A stretch of 64,000 nt of DNA, from positions 248,001-312,000 of the forward strand of contig NZ_JAUSUH010000002.1 in assembly GCF_030813595.1 (NCBI RefSeq), given 5' to 3'. Positions within the stretch are counted from its first letter, which is position 1. Each line of letters opens with the position of its first letter. The position numbers and the translations under genes are program-made. Of the stretch, positions 44,491-52,812 are shown in pieces. The stretch is from Ancylobacter vacuolatus. GTDB taxonomy: Bacteria; Pseudomonadota; Alphaproteobacteria; Rhizobiales; Xanthobacteraceae. Below the pieces are notes generated by a model. It worked only from the letters and a program-made list of their open reading frames with translations, was not told where the DNA came from and ran no database searches.

Positions 44491-45645
44491 ATGACCAATA
44501 GCGCGACGGGCGAAGGCACGATTGCGAGCCTCTTCGGCGACGCTTCCCTCACCGAGGCGGAGCGCGCCATCGCCGAAATGCGGGCCGGGCGCCCGGTCAT
44601 CCTGGCGCAGGCGGGCCGGCTGTTCCTGGTGGCGAGCGCCGAATTCGCCGATGCCGGGCGGCTGGCGGCGCTGGATGAACTGGCCGGCGGCGCGCTGCAG
44701 CTGGTGCTGACGCCGGCGCGCCTGCGCGCCCTCGGCCGGCCGGAATGGGCGCAGCCAATGGCGATCCCGGCCTCGACGCTCGGCAGCGAGCGGGTGCAGG
44801 CGTTGATCGCGCAGGATGTGAGCGCGCAGGCGGGAGCGGAACTGCGCGAGGAGCTGGTCGAACCCGACCCGGCGGCCGCCGCGGCGCTGCAGCTCGCCAC
44901 CCTCGCCTTGATGCTGCCCGCCGTGCTGATGGGCCCGCTCGCCCCGGCGGGGCTGACCCTGCCGGCGCTGACCGTGCGGGCCGAGGCCATCACCGGCTTT
45001 GGCGAGGACCGCGCGACGCGGGTGGAGATCGTCTCGCGCGCCCCGGTGCCGCTGCTGACCGCGCGCAATTGCGAATTCGTGGTGTTTCGCGGCGGCGAGG
45101 GCATGCGCGAACAGGTGGCGGTCATCGTCGGCGCGCCCGATCCGGCGCGGCCGGTGCTGGTGCGGCTGCATTCGGCCTGCCTGACCGGCGATCTTTTCGG
45201 CTCGCTGCGCTGCGACTGCGGCGACCAGCTGCGCTCCACCCTCGCCTCGATGGCGAAGGCCGGCGGCGGGGTGCTGCTCTATCTCGACCAGGAAGGGCGG
45301 GGCAACGGCATCGCCAACAAGATGCGCGCATACCGCCTGCAGAGCGACGGGCTCGACACCTATGAGGCGGACGAGACGCTCGGCTTCGATCTCGACGGCC
45401 GTCGCTTCGACTTCGCCGCCGCCATGCTGCGCCAGCTCGGCTATACCAGGGTGATCCTGATGACCAACAACCCGGAAAAGATCGCCGCGCTCACCCGCGC
45501 GGGGCTGCAGGTTTCCGGCGTCGAGCGCGCCCATGGACGGCGCGGTGCCGACAATATCCGCTACCTCGCCGCCAAGCGCGACCGGGCCGGCCATTTCCTC
45601 GATCTCGACGCGCTGGACCACCACGCGCCCCCCTCCTGCGGCTGA
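44491..45645 (+). CDS. ribA: GTP cyclohydrolase II with degenerate DHBP-synthase-like N-domain
   Basis: A 384-residue protein. The C-terminal GTP cyclohydrolase II domain (about residues 170-370) is complete: zinc cysteines in HSACLTGDLFGSLRCDCGDQL, catalytic LYLDQEGRGNGIANKMRAY and MTNNPEKIAAL. The N-terminal 150 residues align loosely with DHBP synthase (AERAIAEMRAGRPVILA) but lack its acidic DDEDRENEGD-type active site. It opens GTP to the 2,5-diaminopyrimidine that starts riboflavin or related pathways. ATG 44491 has AAGAGG upstream; ATG 44467 is an alternative. A strong terminator follows. It is probably a cluster-specific RibA. Confidence 0.92.
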   Translation: MTNSATGEGTIASLFGDASLTEAERAIAEMRAGRPVILAQAGRLFLVASAEFADAGRLAALDELAGGALQLVLTPARLRALGRPEWAQPMAIPASTLGSERVQALIAQDVSAQAGAELREELVEPDPAAAAALQLATLALMLPAVLMGPLAPAGLTLPALTVRAEAITGFGEDRATRVEIVSRAPVPLLTARNCEFVVFRGGEGMREQVAVIVGAPDPARPVLVRLHSACLTGDLFGSLRCDCGDQLRSTLASMAKAGGGVLLYLDQEGRGNGIANKMRAYRLQSDGLDTYEADETLGFDLDGRRFDFAAAMLRQLGYTRVILMTNNPEKIAALTRAGLQVSGVERAHGRRGADNIRYLAAKRDRAGHFLDLDALDHHAPPSCG

Positions 45646-45705
45646 CGGCGCCGCCCTCGCTTTACTTCGCGTTCCCCAGGCCTTCCTGCCTCGAAGGCCC
45701 GCCTC

Positions 45706-45738
45706 AACCCCGGCTCCCCAGAGCCGGGGTTTTTCTTT
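45706..45738 (+). terminator. Intrinsic terminator after ribA
   Basis: An 11-base-pair stem AACCCCGGCTC / GAGCCGGGGTT with loop CCCA is followed by TTTTTCTTT. It lies 60 bases after the ribA stop and separates this cluster from the GntR gene. Confidence 0.92.
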
Positions 45739-45793
45739 GCCGGTACCGCGCCGCGCATCGCGCTGTCGAATGCACTATGACGACATTAAATTG

Positions 45794-45821
45794 TTGACAC
45801 TTTACACTCGCGGCGTAGTCT
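45794..45821 (+). promoter_or_regulatory. Candidate promoter of the GntR gene
   Basis: TTGACA, a perfect -35, is followed after 16 bases by TAGTCT, a poor -10. The upstream 40 bases are AT-rich, and TTGTTGACAC overlaps the -35 and resembles GntR-type operators (TTGTNNACAA). Autoregulation is inference. Confidence 0.4.
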
Positions 45822-45827
45822 CTCGCC

Positions 45828-46532
45828 ATGTCGCCCTCCTCCGCCGCCCATGATGTCAGCTTCCTCCGCCTCACCTCGCTGCCCATGCTGCTGGAGCGCG
45901 AGATCGAGAGCATGATTCTCGATGGCCGGCTCAGCATTGGCGGGCGGATCAACGAGAACCAGCTCGCCGCCACCTTCGGCGTCAGCCGGGGCCCGGTGCG
46001 CGAGGCGCTGCGCTCGCTGGAGGCGCTTGGGCTGGTGGAGCTGCTGCCCAATCGCGGCGTGTTCATCCGCAGCCTCGATATCGCGCAGGTGGTGGAGATG
46101 TATGGCGTGCGCGCGGCGCTGTTCGGCTATGCCGCGCAGCTTCTCGCCAGCCGCACGGACGCTGGCGAGGTCGCCCGGCTGCGCACCCTGCTCGACGAGA
46201 TGACCGAGGCGGCGCAGGCGCATGATTTCGACCGCTACTACCCGCTCAACTTCGCCTTTCACGACTTCATCGTCGAGCAGGCCGGCAATGGCGTGCTCAC
46301 CGCGCAATATCGCGGGCTGGTGAAGCAGCTGCGGCTCTACCGTGCCGGCAATTTGATGACCGGCAACACGCTGGAGCTTTCCAACGAGGAGCATGCCCGC
46401 ATCGTCGAGGCGATCGCCCGCCGCGACGCCGCAAGCGCCTACCAGACCAGCTTCGACCATGTCGAGCGCGGCAAGGAGCGGCTTCTGGCCCGCTCCGTGT
46501 CGCTCGCCCGGGCCGAGGAACGCCGTGCCTGA
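45828..46532 (+). CDS. GntR-family transcriptional regulator, FadR subfamily
   Basis: A 234-residue regulator. The winged helix-turn-helix (about residues 15-85) has GGRINENQLAATFGVSRGPVREALRSLEALGLVELLPNRG, quoted in parts: NENQLAATFGVSRGPVREAL and GLVELLPNRGVFI. The C-terminal FCD ligand domain has an FYHDFI-type helix (LNFAFHDFIVEQAGN) and the metal-binding His in EEHARIVEAI. It should bind a carboxylate ligand and control the adjoining tct/prpD operon, which starts 113 bases downstream on the same strand. Confidence 0.92.
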   Translation: MSPSSAAHDVSFLRLTSLPMLLEREIESMILDGRLSIGGRINENQLAATFGVSRGPVREALRSLEALGLVELLPNRGVFIRSLDIAQVVEMYGVRAALFGYAAQLLASRTDAGEVARLRTLLDEMTEAAQAHDFDRYYPLNFAFHDFIVEQAGNGVLTAQYRGLVKQLRLYRAGNLMTGNTLELSNEEHARIVEAIARRDAASAYQTSFDHVERGKERLLARSVSLARAEERRA

Positions 46533-46645
46533 GAGACGACGACGCGCCGCTCCCGCGCCAAGGGGACGCCGCGCGCCGCGAGCCCGTCACACACTCATCG
46601 GGAGACCGCCCGGCAGAGGCGGCCCCGCACCCTGGGAGGAAGTCC

Positions 46646-47602
46646 ATGCGAAAGACCCTGACCGGCCTTTTGGCCGTACTGGCCCTGGGGCTCGGCACGC
46701 TGAGCCTCAACGCCGAACCGCTCGCCTATCCGCACAAGGTCGTCACCCTCGTCACCCATTCCAGCCCCGGTGGCGGCAGCGACGTGTTCCTGCGCGAGCT
46801 GACCAAATATCTCGGCAAATATATCGGCGCGACCTTCATCGTCGAGAACGTGCAGGGCGGCAGCGGCGCCAAGGCGGTGGCCCGCGTCGCCGCCGCGCCG
46901 GCCGATGGCAGCGTGTTCTATGCCACCACGCCGACCTACATCTATACGTCGCTGCTCTCCAAGCCCTCCGCCACCTATAAGGACCTGGAGCCGCTGGTGA
47001 ATCTGTTCGCCGACAGCGAGGTGATCTACACCCGCACCGACGGCCCGTTCAACACGCTGCAGGACGTGATCGACAAGGCCAAGAAGGAGCGCGGCCGCTG
47101 GGGCGCCGCCAACCCGGCCTCGCTGGAACGGCAGGCCGCCGAACAGCTCAAGCGCGCCGCCGGTGTCAACGCCGCCATCGTCACCCATGAGGGCGGCGGC
47201 GACATGATGCTCAACGTGATGAACGGCACGCTCGACATCGGCATCGGCGAAATCCAGGAACTGCGCTCGCAGCTCGCCGCCGGCAAGATCCGCCTGCTCG
47301 CCACCTTCAATCCCGAGCGCATCCCCGAGAAGCCTGAGGTTCCCACCGTCAAGGAAAGCGGCTTCGACGTCACGCTGGTGAAGTTCCGCGGCCTTGCCGG
47401 GCCCAAGGGCCTGCCTGACAATGTCACCAAGGTGTGGGATGAGGCGATCAAGAACGTGCTCGCCGACCCCGATTACAAGGCACGCTACACGGAAGAGGTG
47501 CTGGTGCCGAACTACATCCCGCACGCGCAGTACCAGGCCTTCATCACCAACTTCGCCGACACCACCGAGGCGTTCCTGAAGGAAACCGGCGCGGTGAAGT
47601 AG
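46646..47602 (+). CDS. tctC: Tripartite tricarboxylate transporter binding protein (TctC/Bug family)
   Basis: A 318-residue periplasmic protein with a Sec signal peptide (MRKTLTGLLAVLALGLGTLS, cleavage near LNA-E). YPHKVVTLVTHSSPGGGSDV is the ligand-contacting segment of Bug receptors, and NVQGGSGAKAVARVA and GLAGPKGLPDNV are further family markers. AGGAGG-like GGGAGGAAG lies upstream. It captures a carboxylate for the TctAB permease. The ligand is not known; the MmgE/PrpD gene downstream suggests a tricarboxylate or methylcitrate-like acid. Confidence 0.92.
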   Translation: MRKTLTGLLAVLALGLGTLSLNAEPLAYPHKVVTLVTHSSPGGGSDVFLRELTKYLGKYIGATFIVENVQGGSGAKAVARVAAAPADGSVFYATTPTYIYTSLLSKPSATYKDLEPLVNLFADSEVIYTRTDGPFNTLQDVIDKAKKERGRWGAANPASLERQAAEQLKRAAGVNAAIVTHEGGGDMMLNVMNGTLDIGIGEIQELRSQLAAGKIRLLATFNPERIPEKPEVPTVKESGFDVTLVKFRGLAGPKGLPDNVTKVWDEAIKNVLADPDYKARYTEEVLVPNYIPHAQYQAFITNFADTTEAFLKETGAVK

Positions 47603-47624
47603 CCGCCCGCCGCCCTCGCCAGCG

Positions 47625-47764
47625 GCGCCGGCGAAGCCCCCCGGCGCCGCAATCCGGAAACCGCGCCGGCGAAGCGCCCGGCGCCGCAAGCCGGAAACCG
47701 CGCCGGCGAAGCCCCCGGCGCCGCACGCTGGAAACCGCGCCGGCAAAGCTCCGGCGCCGCGCCC
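47625..47764. repeat. 37-38-base tandem repeats with internal hairpins between tctC and tctB
   Basis: Units start at 47625, 47663, 47700 and 47737 (38, 37, 37 bases, last one partial). Each opens GCGCCGGCGAAGC and closes CCGGAAACC or close variants, and each contains the complementary arms GGCGCCGG and CCGGCGCC, so four GC-rich stem-loops would form in the mRNA. They fill the 185-base gap between tctC and tctB. Such stem-loops can stabilise the upstream message, giving more binding protein than permease. Confidence 0.85.
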
Positions 47765-47787
47765 CCTCCGCCCCCCGAGGACGCACC

Positions 47788-48279
47788 ATGAAACGGGACT
47801 TCCTGAGCGGCGGCGTGCTCATCGCCCTTGCCGCCGCCTATTACATCGCCACCGGCTCCATCGCCGAGAGCACGCTGTCGGACGAGATCGGCGCCACCGG
47901 CCTGCCCCGGCTGCTGGCGATGCTGCTCGCCTTCATCGGACTGGCGCTGATCGCCCGCACCGCCTTTGTCGCCCTCGCCGCCCGCCACGCCAGCGTGCCG
48001 GTGGCACCCCCGGCCGAGGAGGAGGAAGGCGCGCCGCTGCCGCGCGCCATCGGCCTGCTGCTGATCGGCGGCGCCTATGTCGTGCTGCTGCCCTTCATCG
48101 GCTACTTCCTCGCCGTCGCGCTGCTGATCGCCGGCGTTGCGCTTTATGAGGGCGCCGCCCGCAGCTGGGTGGTGCCCGCCGCCGCGCTGGGCGGGGCGAC
48201 GCTGTACTGGGCGATCTTCGTCAAGCTGCTCGGCGTCCACCAGCCGGCCGGCACCCTCTTTCAGGGATGGCTCTCGTGA
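47788..48279 (+). CDS. tctB: Tripartite tricarboxylate transporter small permease TctB
   Basis: A 163-residue membrane protein with four hydrophobic segments, the usual TctB arrangement: FLSGGVLIALAAAYYIATGS, LLAMLLAFIGLALIA, a Glu-rich loop (PPAEEEEGAPL) and two more. GYFLAVALLIAGVALYEGA is in the second half. The ATG follows a CCCGAGGACG site. It overlaps tctA by 13 bases. Confidence 0.87.
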   Translation: MKRDFLSGGVLIALAAAYYIATGSIAESTLSDEIGATGLPRLLAMLLAFIGLALIARTAFVALAARHASVPVAPPAEEEEGAPLPRAIGLLLIGGAYVVLLPFIGYFLAVALLIAGVALYEGAARSWVVPAAALGGATLYWAIFVKLLGVHQPAGTLFQGWLS

Positions 48280-49772
48280 CCACTTTCTGGGACATCCTGC
48301 ATCTTCTCACCGCCACGCCGCTGGTGCCGGTCGCCATAATCGGGTTGACCTGGGGCATTCTCGGCGGCGCGCTGCCGGGCATTTCCGCCTCGATCACCAT
48401 GGCGCTGGTGCTGCCCTTCACCTACACGATGGACCCGGCGATGGCGATCGCGCTGCTCGCCTGCGTCTATATCGGGGCGGAATATGGCGGCTCGATTCCG
48501 GCCATCCTGATCCGCACGCCAGGCACCAATTCCTCTGCCGCCACCGTCATTGACGGCTATGAGCTGAACCGGCAGGGGCGGGCCGGCGAGGCGCTGGGCA
48601 TCTCGCTGATGTCCGGCGTGGTGGGCAGCCTGTTCGGCCTCGCCATGCTGGCGCTGCTGACCGAGCCGCTGTCCTGGCTGGCGCTGGCCTTCCGGCCGAC
48701 CTCCTATTTCGCCCTCGGCATACTCGGCCTCAGCGTCATCGCCTCGATGAGCGGGGATTCGCTGCTGAAGGGCCTCGCCTCGGCGGTGGTCGGGCTGATG
48801 ATCGCCACCGTCGGCACCGACCCGATCTCCGGCGTCACCCGCTTCACCTTCGACGTGGCGGACCTGCTCAGCGGCGTCGAGCCTGTCGTGGTGATGGTCG
48901 GCCTGTTCGCGCTGACCGAGCTGATGAGCCAGTCCGGCTCCACGTCAGTCACCCAGCTCGGCGGCTCGATCCGCATCCGCCTGCCCAGCTGGGCGATGAT
49001 GCGCAAGCTGCGCCGCTCGCAGGCGATCGGTTGCTTCCTCGGCCTGTTCGAGGGGCTGACCCCGGGCGGGGGCGGCTCGGTCGCCGCCTTCATGTCCTAT
49101 AATGAGGCGCGGCGCTGGTCGAAGACGCCGGAAAAATTCGGCAAGGGCTCGGAAGAGGGCATCGCCGCGCCGGAGGCGGCCAACAACACCGTGGCCTCCA
49201 CCGCGCTGATCCCGCTGCTCAGCTTCGGCATTCCCAGCTCGAACTCCACCGCCGTGCTGCTGGGGGGCCTGCTGATGCACGGGCTGCTGCCGGGCCCGCG
49301 CCTGTTCGAGCAGAACCCGCAGGTGATCGACAGCCTCTATGTCGGCTCGCTCATCGCCATCATCGCCCAGATCGGCGTCGGCGTGCTGATCCTGCCGGCC
49401 TGCGTGTGGCTGGTGAACCGGCCGCGCCCCTACCGCGCGGGCTTCATCCTGGCGCTCATCCTGTCGGGCCTGTTCACCCTCAACAACAGCCCGTTCGATC
49501 TCGGCCTCGCTCTGGCCCTCGGTCTGATGGGCTATCTGATGCGGCTGGCCCGCTTCCCGGTGTTGCCGATGATCCTCGGCGTCGTGCTCGGCCACATGGT
49601 CGAATCGAGCTATCGGCGCTCGCTGGTGCTCTCGGGGGGCGACTTCCACATCTTCGTCGAGGACCCGATCGCCGTCGGCCTGCTCGGCGCCGCCCTGTTC
49701 TTCATCGTCTTCTCGCTGGCCCGCGAATACCGCGACGCGCGCCGGACCCAGATGCAGGAAACCCATTCGTGA
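48267..49772 (+). CDS. tctA: Tripartite tricarboxylate transporter large permease TctA
   Basis: A 501-residue permease of the TctA family with about ten to twelve hydrophobic segments. Diagnostic segments are GGALPGISASITMALVLPFTY and AEYGGSIPAILIRTPGT and the C-terminal GILGLSVIASMSGDSLLKGL. ATG 48267 overlaps tctB, and its stop overlaps the next gene's GTG (GTGA). It uses an ion gradient to carry the acid delivered by TctC. Confidence 0.93.
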   Translation: MALVTTFWDILHLLTATPLVPVAIIGLTWGILGGALPGISASITMALVLPFTYTMDPAMAIALLACVYIGAEYGGSIPAILIRTPGTNSSAATVIDGYELNRQGRAGEALGISLMSGVVGSLFGLAMLALLTEPLSWLALAFRPTSYFALGILGLSVIASMSGDSLLKGLASAVVGLMIATVGTDPISGVTRFTFDVADLLSGVEPVVVMVGLFALTELMSQSGSTSVTQLGGSIRIRLPSWAMMRKLRRSQAIGCFLGLFEGLTPGGGGSVAAFMSYNEARRWSKTPEKFGKGSEEGIAAPEAANNTVASTALIPLLSFGIPSSNSTAVLLGGLLMHGLLPGPRLFEQNPQVIDSLYVGSLIAIIAQIGVGVLILPACVWLVNRPRPYRAGFILALILSGLFTLNNSPFDLGLALALGLMGYLMRLARFPVLPMILGVVLGHMVESSYRRSLVLSGGDFHIFVEDPIAVGLLGAALFFIVFSLAREYRDARRTQMQETHS

Positions 49773-51139
49773 ACCAGCACCGCGCGATCTCAGAGGAAAC
49801 CGTCGCCGGCCGGCTGGCCAGCTTTGCCGCCACCGCCGCGCCCCCGCCGGCCGCCGTGGCGGTGAGCCGGCGCCTGCTGCTCGATATTTGCGGCCTCGCC
49901 TTCGCCGCCCGGCATGAGCCCTATACAAGCGCCGCGCTGGCGAGCGCCGCCGGCACGGGGCCCTGCACCGCCATCGGCCACGCGCGGGGGCTGAACCTCT
50001 ACGACGCCGCGCTGGTCAACGGCACGGCGGCGCATGGCGAGGATTATGACGACACCTTCGAGGGCGGGCCGGTGCATGCCGGCGTGGTGGTGGTGCCGGC
50101 CGCGCTCGCCCTCGCCCAGCATCGCGGGCTCGACGGCACCGCCGTCATGCGCGCCATCGCCATCGGTGCCGAACTGATGAGCCGGCTCAGCCTCGTGGCG
50201 CCGCAGGCGATCCATAAGGCCGGCTTCCACCCCACGGCGGTGATCGGCGCGATGGCGGCGGCGGCCTCCGCTGGAGCAGCGATCGGGCTCGACCGGGTGC
50301 GGCTCGCCCATGCGCTGGGCATTGCCGGGAGCCTTGCCTCCGGCATCATCGAATATCTCGCCGACGGGTCCTGGACCAAGCGGCTGCACCCCGGCGCGGC
50401 GGCGCAGGCGGGCCTGCGCGCGGCGCTGCTGGCGGAGGGCGGCTTTGTCGGACCGGCCACGGTGTTCGAGGGCGACCACGGCTTCTTCCGCGCCTTCGCC
50501 CCGTCGAAGACGGCGAATTTCGCGCCGCTGCTGGACGGGCTGGGCGCGGACTGGATCATGCCGACCATCGCCTTCAAGCCCTATGCCTGCGGAACCATGA
50601 CCCAGCCCTTCATCGACTGCGCCATCGCGCTGGCCCGGCAGGGGGTGCGCGCCGAGGAGATCGTCAGCCTCACCTGCAAGGCGGGCGAGGGCACGGTCCA
50701 CCGGCTGTGGGAGCCGCTGGCCGCCAAGCAGGCGGTGCCGAACGGCTATGCCGGCAAGTTCTCCACCCCCTTCTGCATGGCGGTGGGTTTTCTCGACGGG
50801 GCGGCCGGGCTGGTGCAGTTCACCGACGCCCAGACCCGGCGTGAAGACGTGCGCGCGCTGGCGGCGAAGATTTCCTATGAGATCGACCCCGCGGATGAGT
50901 ATCCGCGCAACTTCACCGGCCATCTGCGGGCGACGCTGACCGACGGCTCGGTGCGCGAGATCCGCCAGCCGCACATGCGCGGCGGGGCGCGCGAGCCGCT
51001 TTCCGATGCCGAGCTGGTGGCCAAGTTCAACGCCAATGTGGCCTTTGGCGGCGGCGACGCGGCGGCGGCGGCGGCACTCCATGCCGCTATCGACGCCATT
51101 GCCGGCGGCGGGAAGGTAGCGCTGGGAGAGAGCGCATGA
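49769..51139 (+). CDS. MmgE/PrpD-family protein
   Basis: A 456-residue protein of the MmgE/PrpD fold, whose members include 2-methylcitrate dehydratase and cis-aconitate decarboxylase. Landmarks are VNGTAAHGEDYDDTFEGGPVHAG, HKAGFHPTAVIGAMAAAAS and KPYACGTMTQPFIDCAI. Start is GTG 49769, overlapping the tctA stop, with AGGAAA upstream. It probably acts on the acid imported by TctABC. The substrate (methylcitrate, itaconate-type or other) is not decided. Confidence 0.88.
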   Translation: MNQHRAISEETVAGRLASFAATAAPPPAAVAVSRRLLLDICGLAFAARHEPYTSAALASAAGTGPCTAIGHARGLNLYDAALVNGTAAHGEDYDDTFEGGPVHAGVVVVPAALALAQHRGLDGTAVMRAIAIGAELMSRLSLVAPQAIHKAGFHPTAVIGAMAAAASAGAAIGLDRVRLAHALGIAGSLASGIIEYLADGSWTKRLHPGAAAQAGLRAALLAEGGFVGPATVFEGDHGFFRAFAPSKTANFAPLLDGLGADWIMPTIAFKPYACGTMTQPFIDCAIALARQGVRAEEIVSLTCKAGEGTVHRLWEPLAAKQAVPNGYAGKFSTPFCMAVGFLDGAAGLVQFTDAQTRREDVRALAAKISYEIDPADEYPRNFTGHLRATLTDGSVREIRQPHMRGGAREPLSDAELVAKFNANVAFGGGDAAAAAALHAAIDAIAGGGKVALGESA

Positions 51140-51903
51140 GCACGTCCCATTCCGACAGCGCCTCCCGCCCGGTCGCCATCGTCACCGGCGGCTCGCGCAA
51201 TATCGGCCGCGCCATTGCCCTGGCGCTGGGGGCGGCGGGCATGGCGGTGGTCATCGTCGCCCGCTCGGACCGCGACGCCGCCGAACAGGTGGTGCATGAG
51301 CTGGAGGCTCTGGGCACACAGGCGACGTCGGTGCTGGCCGATGTCGCCCGCGAAGCCTCCGCCGACCTCATCGTCGCCCACGCGCTGGAGCGCTTCGGCC
51401 GGCTCGATGTCCTCGTCAACAACGCCGCCATCCGCCGCGAGAGGCCGGTGGAGGCGATGAGCCTGGCGGAGTGGCGCGAGATCACCGGCATCTGCCTCGA
51501 CGGCGCCTTCCTCCTCTGCCGCGCCGCCATCCCGCATCTGGCGACCGTGCCGGCGGGCGCGATCATCAATATTGGCGGCCTTACCGCCTATACCGGCGCC
51601 CCGAACCGCGCCCATGTGGTCGCCGCCAAGGCGGGGCTGGACGGGCTGACCAAGGCGCTGGCGGTGGAGCTGGCGCCGCGCGGCATCACGGTGAACCTCG
51701 TCTCGCCCGGCCGCATCGGCACCGACCGCAGCCACGCCTCGGCTGAAAAGAACCCGGCCCACCATGCCCGCAACCAGACCCTTGTCGGGCGCGAGGGCAC
51801 GGCGGAGGAAGTCGCGGCCATGGTGGCCTATCTCGCCGGCCCACAGGCCCGCTTCCTCACCGGCCAGACCGTCCACGTCAATGGTGGCGCATTTTTGCCC
51901 TGA
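51136..51903 (+). CDS. SDR-family oxidoreductase with non-canonical active site
   Basis: A 255-residue short-chain dehydrogenase/reductase. The cofactor motif is IVTGGSRNIGRAIALALG and VLVNNAAI is the structural motif. The usual Ser-Tyr-Lys active site is altered: where FabG has IGS...YAAAK, this protein has IGG and VVAAK, so the Ser aligns with Gly and the Tyr with Val. Lys is retained. ATG 51136 overlaps the MmgE/PrpD stop by four bases. It is annotated as an oxidoreductase of unknown substrate, possibly inactive or with a different mechanism. Confidence 0.87.
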   Translation: MSTSHSDSASRPVAIVTGGSRNIGRAIALALGAAGMAVVIVARSDRDAAEQVVHELEALGTQATSVLADVAREASADLIVAHALERFGRLDVLVNNAAIRRERPVEAMSLAEWREITGICLDGAFLLCRAAIPHLATVPAGAIINIGGLTAYTGAPNRAHVVAAKAGLDGLTKALAVELAPRGITVNLVSPGRIGTDRSHASAEKNPAHHARNQTLVGREGTAEEVAAMVAYLAGPQARFLTGQTVHVNGGAFLP

Positions 51904-51942
51904 AGGGCGGGCTCGCCCGGCCGACCAGAAGAGGGGCCCGCC

Positions 51943-52698
51943 ATGTTCGGCGATGTGAGCCTGCTGCACTACGCGCTGGTGGCGGCGGTCGCCTTCGTCG
52001 CCGGCATTGCCGGCGGCATCACCGGCTATGGGCCCGGGCTGCTGATGCCGCCCATCCTGCTGCCGATCATCGGCGCCGAGGCGGTGGTGCCTGTCATCGC
52101 CGTCTCCGCCATGCTGTCCAATACCAGCCGGCTGTTCGCCTTCCGCCGCGCTTTCGATCCGCACCGGGCCGTGCTCATCGTCGCGGTGGCGCTGCCGACC
52201 TCGGCGCTGGGGGCCTATGGCTATACCCGCCTGTCGGGGGCCGGGGTGTCGGTGGTGATCGGGACGGTGCTGATGCTGGCCATCCCGGTCCGTCATTGGC
52301 TGGGCCGGCTCAAAGGCCATCTCGACGGGCCGGGGCTGATGGCGGCGGGCGCCGGCTTCGGGCTGCTGATGGGCGGCACGGCGGGCACCGGCGTGGTGCT
52401 GCTGTCGATCCTGCTGGCGGCGGGGCTGAACGGCACGGCTGTCATCGCCACCGATGCCGGAATCTCGCTCGTGCTCGGCGTGGTGAAGGTGGGGGTGTTC
52501 CAGGCGGCCGGCGCGCTCCCGCTCGCCTCCTGGGTGATGGCGGTGCTGATCGGGCTGGCGGCGACGCCGGGTGTGTTCCTCGCCCGGCGGCTGGTCGGCA
52601 CCCTGTCCGAGGGCGCCCATATCCGCGTCCTCGACGGCGTGGTGGTGGTGGGCGGGCTGGTGCTCATCCTCCAGGGTCTGCGGGCGCTGATGGCGTAG
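51943..52698 (+). CDS. TauE/SafE-family membrane exporter
   Basis: A 251-residue membrane protein with about seven to eight hydrophobic segments of the sulfite-exporter TauE/SafE family. The first repeat has FVAGIAGGITGYGPGLLMPPI and the second GAGFGLLMGGTAGTGVVLLS, the family's duplicated GxxxGxGG-like motif. It lies 39 bases after the SDR gene with GAAGAGGGG upstream, at the end of the tct operon. It may export a sulfonate or carboxylate; the substrate is not known. Confidence 0.85.
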   Translation: MFGDVSLLHYALVAAVAFVAGIAGGITGYGPGLLMPPILLPIIGAEAVVPVIAVSAMLSNTSRLFAFRRAFDPHRAVLIVAVALPTSALGAYGYTRLSGAGVSVVIGTVLMLAIPVRHWLGRLKGHLDGPGLMAAGAGFGLLMGGTAGTGVVLLSILLAAGLNGTAVIATDAGISLVLGVVKVGVFQAAGALPLASWVMAVLIGLAATPGVFLARRLVGTLSEGAHIRVLDGVVVVGGLVLILQGLRALMA

Positions 52699-52812
52699 CG
52701 CAGCGGCAGCCGCCATCCGGCGAACTGGCCGACCGGCCCGCAATCGGCTAATCAGGCCGGCCGCGCCGCCGGAGGCAACAGGCCGCCGTCGACGCCCAGC
52801 AGGAAGCCGCAC

